This document shows positions 8,530 to 16,920 of a stretch of DNA of 64,000 nucleotides, one piece after another. The notes below the pieces were generated by a model. That model made no database searches. It was not told the origin of the DNA and saw nothing but the letters and a program-made list of their open reading frames with translations. The DNA is from Enterocloster bolteae. GTDB taxonomy: Bacteria; Bacillota; Clostridia; Lachnospirales; Lachnospiraceae. Positions within the stretch are counted from its first letter, which is position 1; each line of letters starts with the position of its first letter. The DNA lies in contig JAETNT010000001.1 in NCBI GenBank assembly GCA_021772025.1, positions 124,001-188,000 on the forward strand. Direction: 5' to 3'. The position numbers and the translations under genes are program-made.

Positions 8530-10155
8530 ATGAGAAAGAAATTGGCAGGAGCCGCACTTCTTTGTGCTGCAGTGCTCTCCTTAGCAGCCTGTGGAGGCTC
8601 TAATGGAGGAGCTGTTTCTACCGCTGCACCGGCTGGTACTGAAGCTGCCGGGACAGATGCCGCCGCCCCGGCAGACACTGCGGCAGGCGCTAAAATTGTC
8701 CGCGTGGCAGCAGTAGATCCTCAGGTTGCTCTGGATCCTCAGCAGTACACCTACAGTATTGTTATGAAGATTACAGACAATATTTCCGAGGCGCTGTTTA
8801 CCACTCAGTCAGACGGAACAGTAACACCGACTTTATTAACCGGTATGCCGGAGATTTCAGAGGATCAGTTAACCTACACCTTTGAATTGCTTCCTGATGT
8901 GAAATTCCACAATGGGGAGACCTTAAAGTCATCTGATGTGAAGTATTCTTACGAGCGTCTGATTAAGCTGGCAAAAATGGGAAATCTGCTCCAAAATGTA
9001 GTAGGCTACGAGGAAATGAATTCCGGCGCGGCTGATGAACTGGCTGGTTTTGAGATTATTGATGACACTCACTTTACGATTACTCTTACCAAGCCTTATG
9101 CACCCTTTGTATCTGTATTATCCACTGCCTATACCGCTATTTATCCCCAGGCGGCATGTGAAGAGGCCGGCGATACCTGGGGCATGCAGGTTCTCTACGG
9201 CACCGGTCCTTTTAAGCTGGACAATTATACCACCAGCGTTGGAGCAACTCTTTCCAGATTTGATGATTATCACGGGGGAGCAGTGAAACTGGACGGTGTG
9301 GATTACAAGTTTATTGAGGATGTAAACACTCAGGTTTTGGAATATCAGAAAGGCAATGTGGACTATGTAGATGTAGACCCGTCTATTTATCCGGTATATT
9401 CCAGCAATCCGGATCTGGCGGATCAGATGCATGGATTCCAGCCTACCGGCAACTACAGTTTAACAGTAAACTGCAAGACTTTCCCGGATGCAAAGGTAAG
9501 GGAAGCAATTGCATTGTCTGTTGACCGTGCAGCTGTCTGCGAGAGTATCCTTCATGGAACCGCTACTGTTCCGACCTCTTATATTCCGGCAGGTATTATC
9601 GGCCATGACTCATCCTTGCCAGAGTTTGAATACAATCCGGAGAGAGCGAAACAGCTTCTGGCAGAAGCAGGATATGCAGACGGCATTGACTTAAGGGTAA
9701 CCGTTAATACCAAATACCAGGGGAATGTTGCCATCGCTACCGCGTTCCAGCAGCAGGCCAAGGCTGCTGGTATCAATGTAGAGGTTGAGCAGGTTGACTC
9801 TGCTGCATGGTCTGACATGAAGTTAAACGGCGGCGTTGATTGCGGAATTTCAAACTGGTACGTTGACTACTCTGATCCGGAAAGTATGCTGTATCCTATG
9901 AGCAAGACCGATACCAATTCCAGTTTCTGGCACAATGCCGAGTATGAGCAGCTGATGCTGGACGGAATTGCAACCACTGATACTGCCAAGCGCCAGGAGA
10001 TCTACGCTAAGGCAGAACACATCATGACCAGAGAAGACTGGGCAACCACCCCTCTGTATAACGAAACCAAGTTCTACCTGTTAAATCCTGCAATCACCGG
10101 CTTTGAGATGGACGCCACCTTCCGCATGTTCTGGAAGGATGCGGATATCCAGTAA
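8530..10155 (+). CDS. Dipeptide/oligopeptide ABC transporter substrate-binding lipoprotein
   Basis: Extracellular peptide-binding component of a DppA/OppA-type importer (SBP_bac_5 family). The N-terminus is a lipoprotein signal peptide with the lipobox LAAC; Cys21 would be lipidated. A low-complexity Ala/Thr/Pro linker (residues ~28-55) tethers the binding domain. The family pattern follows: a TYTFELLPDVKFHNGETL block, the YGTGPFKLDNY block, and a C-terminal half with repeated ligand-pocket segments. 541 residues, normal for the family. It heads a run with two permeases and two ATPases, but a terminator-like hairpin follows it, which would give more binding protein than membrane complex. The ligand cannot be read directly; the adjacent dipeptide epimerase suggests peptides derived from cell wall. 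Confidence 0.92.
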   Translation: MRKKLAGAALLCAAVLSLAACGGSNGGAVSTAAPAGTEAAGTDAAAPADTAAGAKIVRVAAVDPQVALDPQQYTYSIVMKITDNISEALFTTQSDGTVTPTLLTGMPEISEDQLTYTFELLPDVKFHNGETLKSSDVKYSYERLIKLAKMGNLLQNVVGYEEMNSGAADELAGFEIIDDTHFTITLTKPYAPFVSVLSTAYTAIYPQAACEEAGDTWGMQVLYGTGPFKLDNYTTSVGATLSRFDDYHGGAVKLDGVDYKFIEDVNTQVLEYQKGNVDYVDVDPSIYPVYSSNPDLADQMHGFQPTGNYSLTVNCKTFPDAKVREAIALSVDRAAVCESILHGTATVPTSYIPAGIIGHDSSLPEFEYNPERAKQLLAEAGYADGIDLRVTVNTKYQGNVAIATAFQQQAKAAGINVEVEQVDSAAWSDMKLNGGVDCGISNWYVDYSDPESMLYPMSKTDTNSSFWHNAEYEQLMLDGIATTDTAKRQEIYAKAEHIMTREDWATTPLYNETKFYLLNPAITGFEMDATFRMFWKDADIQ

Positions 10156-10195
10156 CAAGCCTGGAGCATTCAGGAACTATTATTCAGGAAAAGAT

Positions 10196-10240
10196 GGGGC
10201 TGCATGTGCTTTGTTTTTAAGGTACGGCAGCCCCTTTTCT
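10196..10240 (+). terminator. Partial terminator between binding protein and permease genes
   Basis: GGGGCTGC (10196-10203) and GCAGCCCC (10227-10234) form an 8-bp GC-rich stem followed by TTTTCT. This position is typical of attenuating hairpins in ABC operons that reduce expression of the membrane genes relative to the binding protein. Confidence 0.75.
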
Positions 10241-10273
10241 AACTTGCCAGAGTATGCAGGATAGGAGGTATGT

Positions 10274-11206
10274 ATGCTTTCATATACGGTGAAACGTTTA
10301 GCACAAACCATATTTGTATTAGTGGGAATCAGTCTGATTACGTTCATATTGCTTCAGGTGGTTCCCGGAGATCCGGTAGCATTAATGCTGGAAAAGAGGG
10401 CAGATCCGGAAACTATAGCAAAGGTTCGGGCCGAGCTGGGACTAGATCTGCCTTATCATATCCAATATATAAATTTTTTGAAGAACGCTGTCCATCTGGA
10501 TTTCGGCACTTCCTATTTTACGAAAGAAGTGGTTTCAGACGCCTTAATCCGCTGCTTTAAGGTTACCTTAAAGCTGGCCTGCATGTCTTTTGTATTTGCG
10601 GCAGCGGTAGGAATCCCCTGCGGCATTTTCTCTGCCATTAAAAGGGGAAAAGGTATTGACACGGTAGTGATGGTGCTGGCTATTGTAGGAGTGTCCGCAC
10701 CGGCTTTCTGGGTTGCAATTATTTTACAGATCATATTCGGTTTGAAGTTAGATATCCTTCCTATTTCCGGGTTTGACGGTATTTCGTCATACATTCTTCC
10801 AAGTGTTGCACTGGGAGCAAGATACGCGGGAAGCATGGCTCGAATTACCAGAACCAGTATGCTGGAGGTTATGGGCCAGGACTACATCCGAACCGCACGG
10901 GCAAAGGGCGCCGGGAAGTGGGCGGTTACCATGAAGCATGCTCTGAAAAATGCAATGATTCCCATAGTAACTTTAGTCGGTACAGATTTTGGCTACATGC
11001 TGACCGGTTCCATGCTGATCGAAAAGGTATTTTCCATCCCCGGTATCGGGAAGCTGGCAGTGGACGCTATGTCCAATCGGGATCTGCCTCTTCTGGAGGG
11101 GACAGTTATGTATATTGCATTTATTTTCGTAATTGTAAACCTGATTGTAGATTTATCCTATGCATTCCTGGATCCGAGAATCAGGTATGGGAAAGGAGCT
11201 GCATAA
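10274..11206 (+). CDS. dppB: Dipeptide/oligopeptide ABC transporter permease (DppB type)
   Basis: First membrane subunit of the peptide importer. The 310-residue protein begins with the characteristic DppB/OppB N-terminal helix (ITFILLQVVPGDP), and has five further hydrophobic segments and the EAA-loop region (DYIRTARAKG), where the ATPases dock. RBS GGAGG lies just before ATG 10274. It overlaps the next gene through the shared bases TAATG, indicating translational coupling. Confidence 0.93.
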   Translation: MLSYTVKRLAQTIFVLVGISLITFILLQVVPGDPVALMLEKRADPETIAKVRAELGLDLPYHIQYINFLKNAVHLDFGTSYFTKEVVSDALIRCFKVTLKLACMSFVFAAAVGIPCGIFSAIKRGKGIDTVVMVLAIVGVSAPAFWVAIILQIIFGLKLDILPISGFDGISSYILPSVALGARYAGSMARITRTSMLEVMGQDYIRTARAKGAGKWAVTMKHALKNAMIPIVTLVGTDFGYMLTGSMLIEKVFSIPGIGKLAVDAMSNRDLPLLEGTVMYIAFIFVIVNLIVDLSYAFLDPRIRYGKGAA

Positions 11207-12108
11207 TGGGACTTTTTAATAAACAAAAGAAATTTGAGCAGGAAGTTATGGAAAACGGGATGCAGTATTCCAGCTTCTATGGCGACAGCTTTAAGCGGTT
11301 AAAGAAAAACAAAATGGCGATGTTCTGCGCCGCAATTCTGGCGGTATTGGTGTTTATCGCAATTTTTGCTCCTATCATTGCCCCCTATGACCCGACCTTT
11401 CAGGACTATACGGCGGTGCTGGCAGAACCCAGCCTGGCCCATCCTTTCGGGACAGACGAGTATGGAAGAGACATTTTATCCAGAATCATTTACGGTTCCA
11501 GAGTATCCATCAGTATCGGTATTGTTGCTCAGATAGTTGCTTCTGTCGTAGGGGTTGCCCTGGGATCCTTAGCCGGCTATTATGGCGGAGCGGTAGATAA
11601 TGTGATTTCCAGAATTATGGAGATCTTCCAGGCATTTCCGGATCTGATTTTCGCTATGGCAATTATGACTTTTATGGGAAAGGGCGTGTTAAACCTCTTT
11701 ATTGCCCTGGGGCTTCTGACCTGGGTCAGAACGGCCCGCATGATCCGCGGCTCAGTTATGCAGCTAAAGGAAAAGGAATATATTGAGGCCAGCCGCGCCT
11801 GCGGCGCATCCACTTATTGGATTATCATGAAGGGCCTGATTCCCAACTGCCTTTCCACCATTATTGTTCTTGTAACACTTGGTATTCCCAATGCAATTAT
11901 GTATGAGGCATCTTTAAGCTTTTTAGGAATCGGTATCCAGCCGCCTACCCCCTCCTGGGGAAATATGATCAGCGCGGCTCAGACGTTTATCAGCTACCGG
12001 CCGGTTTACAGCATTACCCCCGGTGTTGCGATTATGATTACGGTAATTGCGTTTAATATTTTTGGCGATGGATTAAGAGATGCGCTTGATCCAAAACTGA
12101 AAACCTGA
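11206..12108 (+). CDS. dppC: Dipeptide/oligopeptide ABC transporter permease (DppC type)
   Basis: Second membrane subunit. The start is ATG 11206, overlapping the dppB stop and preceded by GAAAGGAG. The frame is open further upstream inside dppB, but that extension is dppB in another frame. The 300-residue protein shows the DppC N-terminal hallmark: a cytoplasmic lead-in, a first transmembrane segment (MAMFCAAILAVLVFIAIFAP), then a periphery loop with the GTDEYGRDILSRIIYGSRVS motif. The EAA loop (EYIEASRACGAS) contacts the ATPases. Its stop overlaps ATG 12108, but the better start of the next gene is at 12123. Confidence 0.93.
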   Translation: MGLFNKQKKFEQEVMENGMQYSSFYGDSFKRLKKNKMAMFCAAILAVLVFIAIFAPIIAPYDPTFQDYTAVLAEPSLAHPFGTDEYGRDILSRIIYGSRVSISIGIVAQIVASVVGVALGSLAGYYGGAVDNVISRIMEIFQAFPDLIFAMAIMTFMGKGVLNLFIALGLLTWVRTARMIRGSVMQLKEKEYIEASRACGASTYWIIMKGLIPNCLSTIIVLVTLGIPNAIMYEASLSFLGIGIQPPTPSWGNMISAAQTFISYRPVYSITPGVAIMITVIAFNIFGDGLRDALDPKLKT

Positions 12109-12122
12109 TGGAGGCAGTGGAT

Positions 12123-13115
12123 ATGTCAGAGAAAATATTGGAAGTTAAAAATTTAAAAACCTATTTCCGCACCGACGCAGGACTTACCAAGGCAGTAAAC
12201 GATGTATCATTCTCCGTTGAGAGAGGAAAAACTCTGGGAATTGTAGGAGAGTCCGGCTGCGGAAAAAGCATTACATCCCTGTCTATTATGGGTTTGGTGG
12301 AGACTCCGCCCGGGGTGATTGCCGGTGGCGAGATTATCCTGGACGGACAGGATTTGCTGAAGAAGACGGACGATGAAATGCGGGCCATTCGGGGAAAGAA
12401 AATTGCTATGATCTTCCAGGAACCTATGACCTCCCTAAATCCGGTATTTACTATCGGGCAGCAGCTTGTGGAGGCGTTGATGCTTCACGAGAAGATAACC
12501 AAGCAGCAGGCCAGGGAAAAGGCTGTTGAAATGTTGAAACTGGTAAGGATTCCTCTGGCAGAGAAGCGTTTTAATGAATATCCTCATCAGCTTTCGGGCG
12601 GTATGCGACAGAGAGTTATGATTGCCATGGCCCTGTGCTGCAATCCGGAGCTTTTGATTTGCGATGAACCGACTACGGCTCTGGATGTTACCATCCAGGC
12701 CCAGATTCTGGAGCTGATTAATGAGTTAAAGGAAAAGACCGGAGCTTCTGTTATGATGATTACTCATGACTTGGGAGTGATTGCCGAGGTTGCGGATGAT
12801 GTGATGGTTATGTACGCCGGAAAGGTTGTGGAGCATGCTACCTGCGATCAGATCTTTGAGAAGCCCATGCATCCTTATACCTATGGCCTGATGAATTGTA
12901 TTCCCAAATTAGACGGGGATGATACAAAGGAACTGAGCGTTATTGAAGGCATGGTGCCCAGCTTTGATGATATGCCCAAAGGCTGCGCTTTCTGCCCCAG
13001 ATGTCCGGAGGCTATGGATATTTGCAGGGAGAAAATGCCGAAGCTTGCCTGGACAGAGGGGCGGGAGGTGCGCTGCTTTAAATACACGGAAGAATGGGAG
13101 GAAAATGTGGAATGA
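12123..13115 (+). CDS. dppD: Dipeptide/oligopeptide ABC transporter ATP-binding protein (DppD type)
   Basis: One of two ATPases that power peptide import. The start is ATG 12123 with GGAGG at 12110-12114; ATG 12108 overlaps the preceding stop and is the alternative. About 330 residues. Motifs are Walker [10 protein letters not shown]-loop [13 protein letters not shown] signature LSGGMRQR, Walker [13 protein letters not shown] and the switch histidine THD. The C-terminal oligopeptide extension contains four cysteines (CAFCPRC, C, C) typical of Dpp/Opp ATPases. It overlaps the next gene by ATGA. Confidence 0.94.
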   Translation: MSEKILEVKNLKTYFRTDAGLTKAVNDVSFSVERGKTLGIVGESGCGKSITSLSIMGLVETPPGVIAGGEIILDGQDLLKKTDDEMRAIRGKKIAMIFQEPMTSLNPVFTIGQQLVEALMLHEKITKQQAREKAVEMLKLVRIPLAEKRFNEYPHQLSGGMRQRVMIAMALCCNPELLICDEPTTALDVTIQAQILELINELKEKTGASVMMITHDLGVIAEVADDVMVMYAGKVVEHATCDQIFEKPMHPYTYGLMNCIPKLDGDDTKELSVIEGMVPSFDDMPKGCAFCPRCPEAMDICREKMPKLAWTEGREVRCFKYTEEWEENVE

Positions 13116-14116
13116 GTGAAGTAATGAATCAGGCCCCTCTGCTGGAGGTCCGTAATTTAAGGAAACTGTTTCCGGCCAAATCCTCCTTCTTTGCAAAGGA
13201 AAAGATCTTTATTAAGGCAGTTGATGATGTATCCTTTACCCTGATGCCCCAGGAAACTCTGGGAGTAGTAGGAGAGTCCGGCTGCGGTAAGTCTACTATG
13301 GGACGCTCTGTCCTGCGGTTAATCCAGCCCACATCGGGGGAGATTTTCTATAAAGGTCAGGACTTTATGAAAGCCGGCGGCAATGAACTGCGAAAAATGC
13401 GGGCGGACATGCAGATTATTTTCCAGGATCCTTATGCATCCTTAAACCCCAGAATGACTATTGGCGAGGTTATTACCGAGCCGCTAAACATTCAGAAGCG
13501 GTATGCCAGCAAGGAAGAAGCCAGAGATCAGGTACTAAAAGTAATGGAAGTGGTTGGACTAAATCCCAAATATTATAACCGTTACCCTCATGAGTTTTCC
13601 GGCGGACAGCGCCAGAGGATCGGTATTGCCAGGGCAATTGTGTTAAAACCGTCTCTGGTGGTCTGCGACGAGCCGGTTTCTGCATTGGACGTTTCCATTC
13701 AATCCCAGGTATTAAACCTGCTGCGCCGGCTTCAGTCCTCTATGGGGATGGCATATATTTTTATTTCCCATAACCTGAGCGTTATCAAACACATTTCTGA
13801 TCGTGTTATGGTGATGTATCTGGGCCATGTGGTGGAGATGGGGGAAAAGAAGGATTTGTTTGAGAATCCCAGCCATCCTTACACCCAGGCACTCCTGTCT
13901 GCAATCCCCATGCCGGAGCGCCACAGCGCCAGAAAGAAAATTATCCTGCAGGGAGATCTTCCCAGCCCGGCAAATCCGCCGTCGGGATGTATTTTCCATA
14001 CCCGCTGCTTTATGGCGCAGGACATTTGCTCCACCCAGTCTCCGGAATTAAAGGATTTGGGGAACGGACATATGTGTGCATGTCACTTTTGCGGACAGTG
14101 TAAAAAGACGCAGTAA
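13112..14116 (+). CDS. dppF: Dipeptide/oligopeptide ABC transporter ATP-binding protein (DppF type)
   Basis: Second ATPase of the importer. The start is ATG 13112, overlapping the dppD stop, with GGGAGG at 13097-13102. ATG 13094 would place the start inside that signal. About 334 residues, with Walker [11 protein letters not shown]-loop [10 protein letters not shown], signature SGGQRQR, Walker [11 protein letters not shown], and a C-terminal extension with cysteines near SGCIFHTRC. It completes a standard five-component importer whose genes are tightly coupled. Confidence 0.94.
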   Translation: MSEVMNQAPLLEVRNLRKLFPAKSSFFAKEKIFIKAVDDVSFTLMPQETLGVVGESGCGKSTMGRSVLRLIQPTSGEIFYKGQDFMKAGGNELRKMRADMQIIFQDPYASLNPRMTIGEVITEPLNIQKRYASKEEARDQVLKVMEVVGLNPKYYNRYPHEFSGGQRQRIGIARAIVLKPSLVVCDEPVSALDVSIQSQVLNLLRRLQSSMGMAYIFISHNLSVIKHISDRVMVMYLGHVVEMGEKKDLFENPSHPYTQALLSAIPMPERHSARKKIILQGDLPSPANPPSGCIFHTRCFMAQDICSTQSPELKDLGNGHMCACHFCGQCKKTQ

Positions 14117-14182
14117 ATACCCGATGGGGTAAACCATGCCCGGCAGGGCAGAACTTATGTGAGGAAAGAGGAAAATTAAGAG

Positions 14183-15268
14183 ATGAAAATTACGGATATA
14201 AAAACCCATATCATGCAGGTGCCTTTGGTACGCCCCTTTCGGATTTCTCTCGGAGTGATTACCCATGCGGTAAGCTGCCTGGTTGAAATGGAAACGGACT
14301 CAGGGATTACCGGATATGGGGAAGGCTCGCCAGGGCCTCTGATTACCGGTGAGAATCTGGAAGGAACTGTAAAAAGCATCCAGGTATTGAGAGAAAAGCT
14401 TATAGGTATGGATCCCGGAGATATGGAAGCTGTTTATACGGTTATGAACCGTTCTATTGCTTACGCAGGCGCTGCAAAAGCAGCCATAGATATTGCCTGC
14501 CACGATATTATAGGGAAGGCATGGGGGCGGCCCCTGTATAAGGTTTTGGGGGGATTAAGCAATTCCATTGAGACAGACATGACGGTAGGGATTGATGAGC
14601 CGGAAGTAATGGCGGCCAGAGCCAAAGCCCATGTGGAAGCCGGATTTAATGTGATTAAGACGAAGGTGGGAGCCGATATTGTACGTGATTTGGCCAGGGT
14701 AAAGGCCATTCGGGAGGCAGTAGGAGGAGAGGTAAAGATTCGCCTGGATGCCAATCAGGGCTGGCATGCCAAGGAGGCCGTGACCCTTTTAGACCGTCTT
14801 AATGAATACGATATTGAATTGGTAGAGCAGCCGGTTCCAAGGTATGATTTTGAGGGACTGAAATATGTAACTGCCCACAGCAGCGTACCGGTGATGGCAG
14901 ATGAAAGCTGCTGGGATTCCAAAGACGCTTTGAAGCTGGTTTCTGAGCGTGCAGTAGATTACATTAATATTAAGCTGATGAAGTGCGGCGGCTTGTATGA
15001 AGCAAAGAAGATTGTTAATATTGCGGAAGCTGCCGGAGTAGAAGTAATGCTAGGCTGTATGGCGGAGGAAAGCGGAATTGCGATTAACGCTGCCGCTGCT
15101 TTGGGAGCGGCCTTAAAGAACATTACCAGGGCGGATTTAGATGCCAGCTTCTCTTTATCTCAGCTGCCCTATGAAGGCGGGTTCACCATTGAAAATACCA
15201 GAAATCTGATTCTTTCCGAGGAACCGGGATTGGGACTGAAGGGATTAAGGGAGGAAATGCTCCAGTGA
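14183..15268 (+). CDS. Dipeptide epimerase, enolase superfamily (L-Ala-D/L-Glu epimerase type)
   Basis: Predicted to epimerise dipeptides, classically L-Ala-D-Glu to L-Ala-L-Glu during cell-wall peptide recycling. The fold is the muconate-lactonising subgroup of the enolase superfamily. The catalytic KxK is in IKTKVG, metal ligands are Asp in RLDANQGW, Glu in VEQP and Asp in ADES, and the second catalytic Lys is in NIKLMKCGG. A DLD motif after the eighth strand (RADLDASF) matches the DxD that binds the dipeptide amino group in dipeptide epimerases. 361 residues. RBS AGGAAAATTAAGAG region precedes ATG 14183. It sits directly after the peptide importer and overlaps the next gene by four bases, which supports the peptide substrate. 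The exact dipeptide is not fixed by sequence alone. Confidence 0.88.
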   Translation: MKITDIKTHIMQVPLVRPFRISLGVITHAVSCLVEMETDSGITGYGEGSPGPLITGENLEGTVKSIQVLREKLIGMDPGDMEAVYTVMNRSIAYAGAAKAAIDIACHDIIGKAWGRPLYKVLGGLSNSIETDMTVGIDEPEVMAARAKAHVEAGFNVIKTKVGADIVRDLARVKAIREAVGGEVKIRLDANQGWHAKEAVTLLDRLNEYDIELVEQPVPRYDFEGLKYVTAHSSVPVMADESCWDSKDALKLVSERAVDYINIKLMKCGGLYEAKKIVNIAEAAGVEVMLGCMAEESGIAINAAAALGAALKNITRADLDASFSLSQLPYEGGFTIENTRNLILSEEPGLGLKGLREEMLQ

Positions 15269-16701
15269 AAAAGCTGACAGCCGGTGGATTAAGGAAACTT
15301 GAGGAATTGACGGAACAAATCATGGAGGACTCAGAGGCAAGAGGAATTGCCGTTGGTATTGTAAATGCAAAAGGGGAAATTCAGTACGAGAGATATTTCG
15401 GATGGCGGGATGATGAAAGGAAGCTGCCGGTTAACCGGGACACTATTTTTGGCATGGCCTCGGTAACCAAGTCCGTTACTTCTCTGGCGATTATGCAGAT
15501 GCAAATGGAAGGAATTTTATCTGTAGAGGATCCGGTCAGGGATTATATCCCGGAGTTCTCCAATAAAAGCCAAAAAGAATTAGTACGAATTTGGCATCTT
15601 TTATGTCACAGCGGAGGATTTTTTCCGCTGCCCCGTATCGTGGTAGACCAAACCGCACAGGAAATGGGAATTGAAGACAGTTTAGACCAGGAATTGATTT
15701 ATCGGAAAGATTTTGCAGACGAAGGCATCCGCCGGGTAGCAAGCCGCCTGGATAACCAGACCTGCTTTACAGGGAGACCAGGCCAGCGATTAAGCTATTG
15801 CAATGATGGCTTTGGACTGCTGTCCGATATCGTACGCCGCCATTCAGACTGCCATAGTTTTGCAGGATATCTGGACAAACATATTTTAAGGCCATTAGAT
15901 ATGACACGCAGCAACATCAGTTTTATTCGGAATAGCCTGGATGAGAATGCCTCGGTTCTTTATACCAAAGAAAACGGCAGGTGGAGAGCCGACAAGGACT
16001 TTCAGAACAATGCCTTTGTTCTTCATGGCGGCGGCGGCTTGAAATCTACCTTGGGCGATATGATGAAATATGCAGTTATGTATTTAAACCAAGGTATGGG
16101 ACAAAACGGAAACAGGATTATTGACAAATATTTTATTGAAGAAATGTGTAAACCGCGCCAGGTGATGAAGCCTGGGGTATACTATGGATACGGGCTGGAA
16201 TCCAGCCAGATGGGAGACATTACGGTTATCCAGCATGGAGGAAGCCTGCCCGGCGTTTCTTCTAATTTTTCCTTTGCTCCCCAGGCGGAGGCGGGGGTAA
16301 TCGTGCTGTGTAATACTATGGATGTCCCGGTTTACGCCATTTCCGAGGCTGCCATGCGGCTATGCTGTGGTTTTTCTCCTGAAAATAAGCGGACAGAGCA
16401 TCAGGAACGATGCTGGACCGGAGAGGAGAAAGAGCAGATGACAGGAACCTATATTTCAGGAGAAGGAGATGCATTCACCATAAGAGAGGACAAGGATGGA
16501 GAACTGCTCCTTACCCTTAACGGGACAGAGGAAAAAGTTATGTCCATTGCTCCCTGGCAGGGCTGTATCCGCAAGAAGTATACAGATGTTTATCTGACCG
16601 CATTTCGGGATGAGAACGATAAAGTATTCTGTGCTCAATATGGCAGCCGTGTTTTCCCGAAAACTATGTCCAAAGAAGAGTGGGATGAAGTAAGGCTTTA
16701 G
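15265..16701 (+). CDS. Serine hydrolase of the beta-lactamase/D-aminopeptidase class C fold
   Basis: Serine-active-site hydrolase related to class C beta-lactamases and D-aminopeptidases. The catalytic motifs are SVTK (nucleophile Ser and Lys, in GMASVTKSV), the YxN equivalent in SYCND, and HGG in IQHGGSLPG. The core occupies residues ~10-370; the last ~100 residues form an extra small domain as in D-amino-acid peptidases. There is no signal peptide, so it is predicted to be cytoplasmic. ATG 15265 overlaps the epimerase stop (TGA), so the two are translationally coupled. In this setting it is more likely to hydrolyse peptides or D-amino-acid-containing murein fragments than to confer antibiotic resistance, but its substrate is an inference from the neighbours. 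Confidence 0.85.
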   Translation: MKKLTAGGLRKLEELTEQIMEDSEARGIAVGIVNAKGEIQYERYFGWRDDERKLPVNRDTIFGMASVTKSVTSLAIMQMQMEGILSVEDPVRDYIPEFSNKSQKELVRIWHLLCHSGGFFPLPRIVVDQTAQEMGIEDSLDQELIYRKDFADEGIRRVASRLDNQTCFTGRPGQRLSYCNDGFGLLSDIVRRHSDCHSFAGYLDKHILRPLDMTRSNISFIRNSLDENASVLYTKENGRWRADKDFQNNAFVLHGGGGLKSTLGDMMKYAVMYLNQGMGQNGNRIIDKYFIEEMCKPRQVMKPGVYYGYGLESSQMGDITVIQHGGSLPGVSSNFSFAPQAEAGVIVLCNTMDVPVYAISEAAMRLCCGFSPENKRTEHQERCWTGEEKEQMTGTYISGEGDAFTIREDKDGELLLTLNGTEEKVMSIAPWQGCIRKKYTDVYLTAFRDENDKVFCAQYGSRVFPKTMSKEEWDEVRL

Positions 16702-16731
16702 AGCTGTTAAAATGAGATCATTGATAAAAGA

Positions 16732-16776
16732 ATGCGGCAAAATGAGAGAAAAGCCAAAGGATTCATTTTGCCGCAT
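16732..16776 (+). terminator. Terminator-like hairpin ending the peptide operon
   Basis: ATGCGGCAAAATGA (16732-16745) and TCATTTTGCCGCAT (16763-16776) form a perfect 14-bp stem with a 17-base loop. The following CTCTTT is only moderately T-rich. It separates the peptide-recycling operon from the glycan locus. Confidence 0.65.
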
Positions 16777-16813
16777 CTCTTTGCGTACGGCTATGAAAGC
16801 TGTTTGTCTGTGC

Positions 16814-16842
16814 TTGCGGCTATCCGCCATTTGTGGTATACT
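16814..16842 (+). promoter_or_regulatory. Sigma-A promoter of the surface-glycan locus
   Basis: TTGCGG (16814-16819) and TATACT (16837-16842) are separated by 17 bases, about 78 bases before the Wzt start. No other strong promoter was noticed in the 21 kb that follow, so this may drive a very long transcript. Confidence 0.7.
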
Positions 16843-16920
16843 GCCCATATAATGCGCTTAATGTGCCTGTACCTGGCTGAATTTTACGAGGCAGATAAAG
16901 AGAAGCGCTTTGGAGGCATC

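Noticed and set aside
10918-11205. Upstream extension of the dppC reading frame
   Set aside because: This part is dppB in another frame. The RBS and the overlap with the dppB stop support ATG 11206.
15265-16701. Beta-lactamase resistance gene
   Set aside because: It has the serine hydrolase motifs but no signal peptide, and sits in a peptide-recycling operon, so resistance is unlikely.
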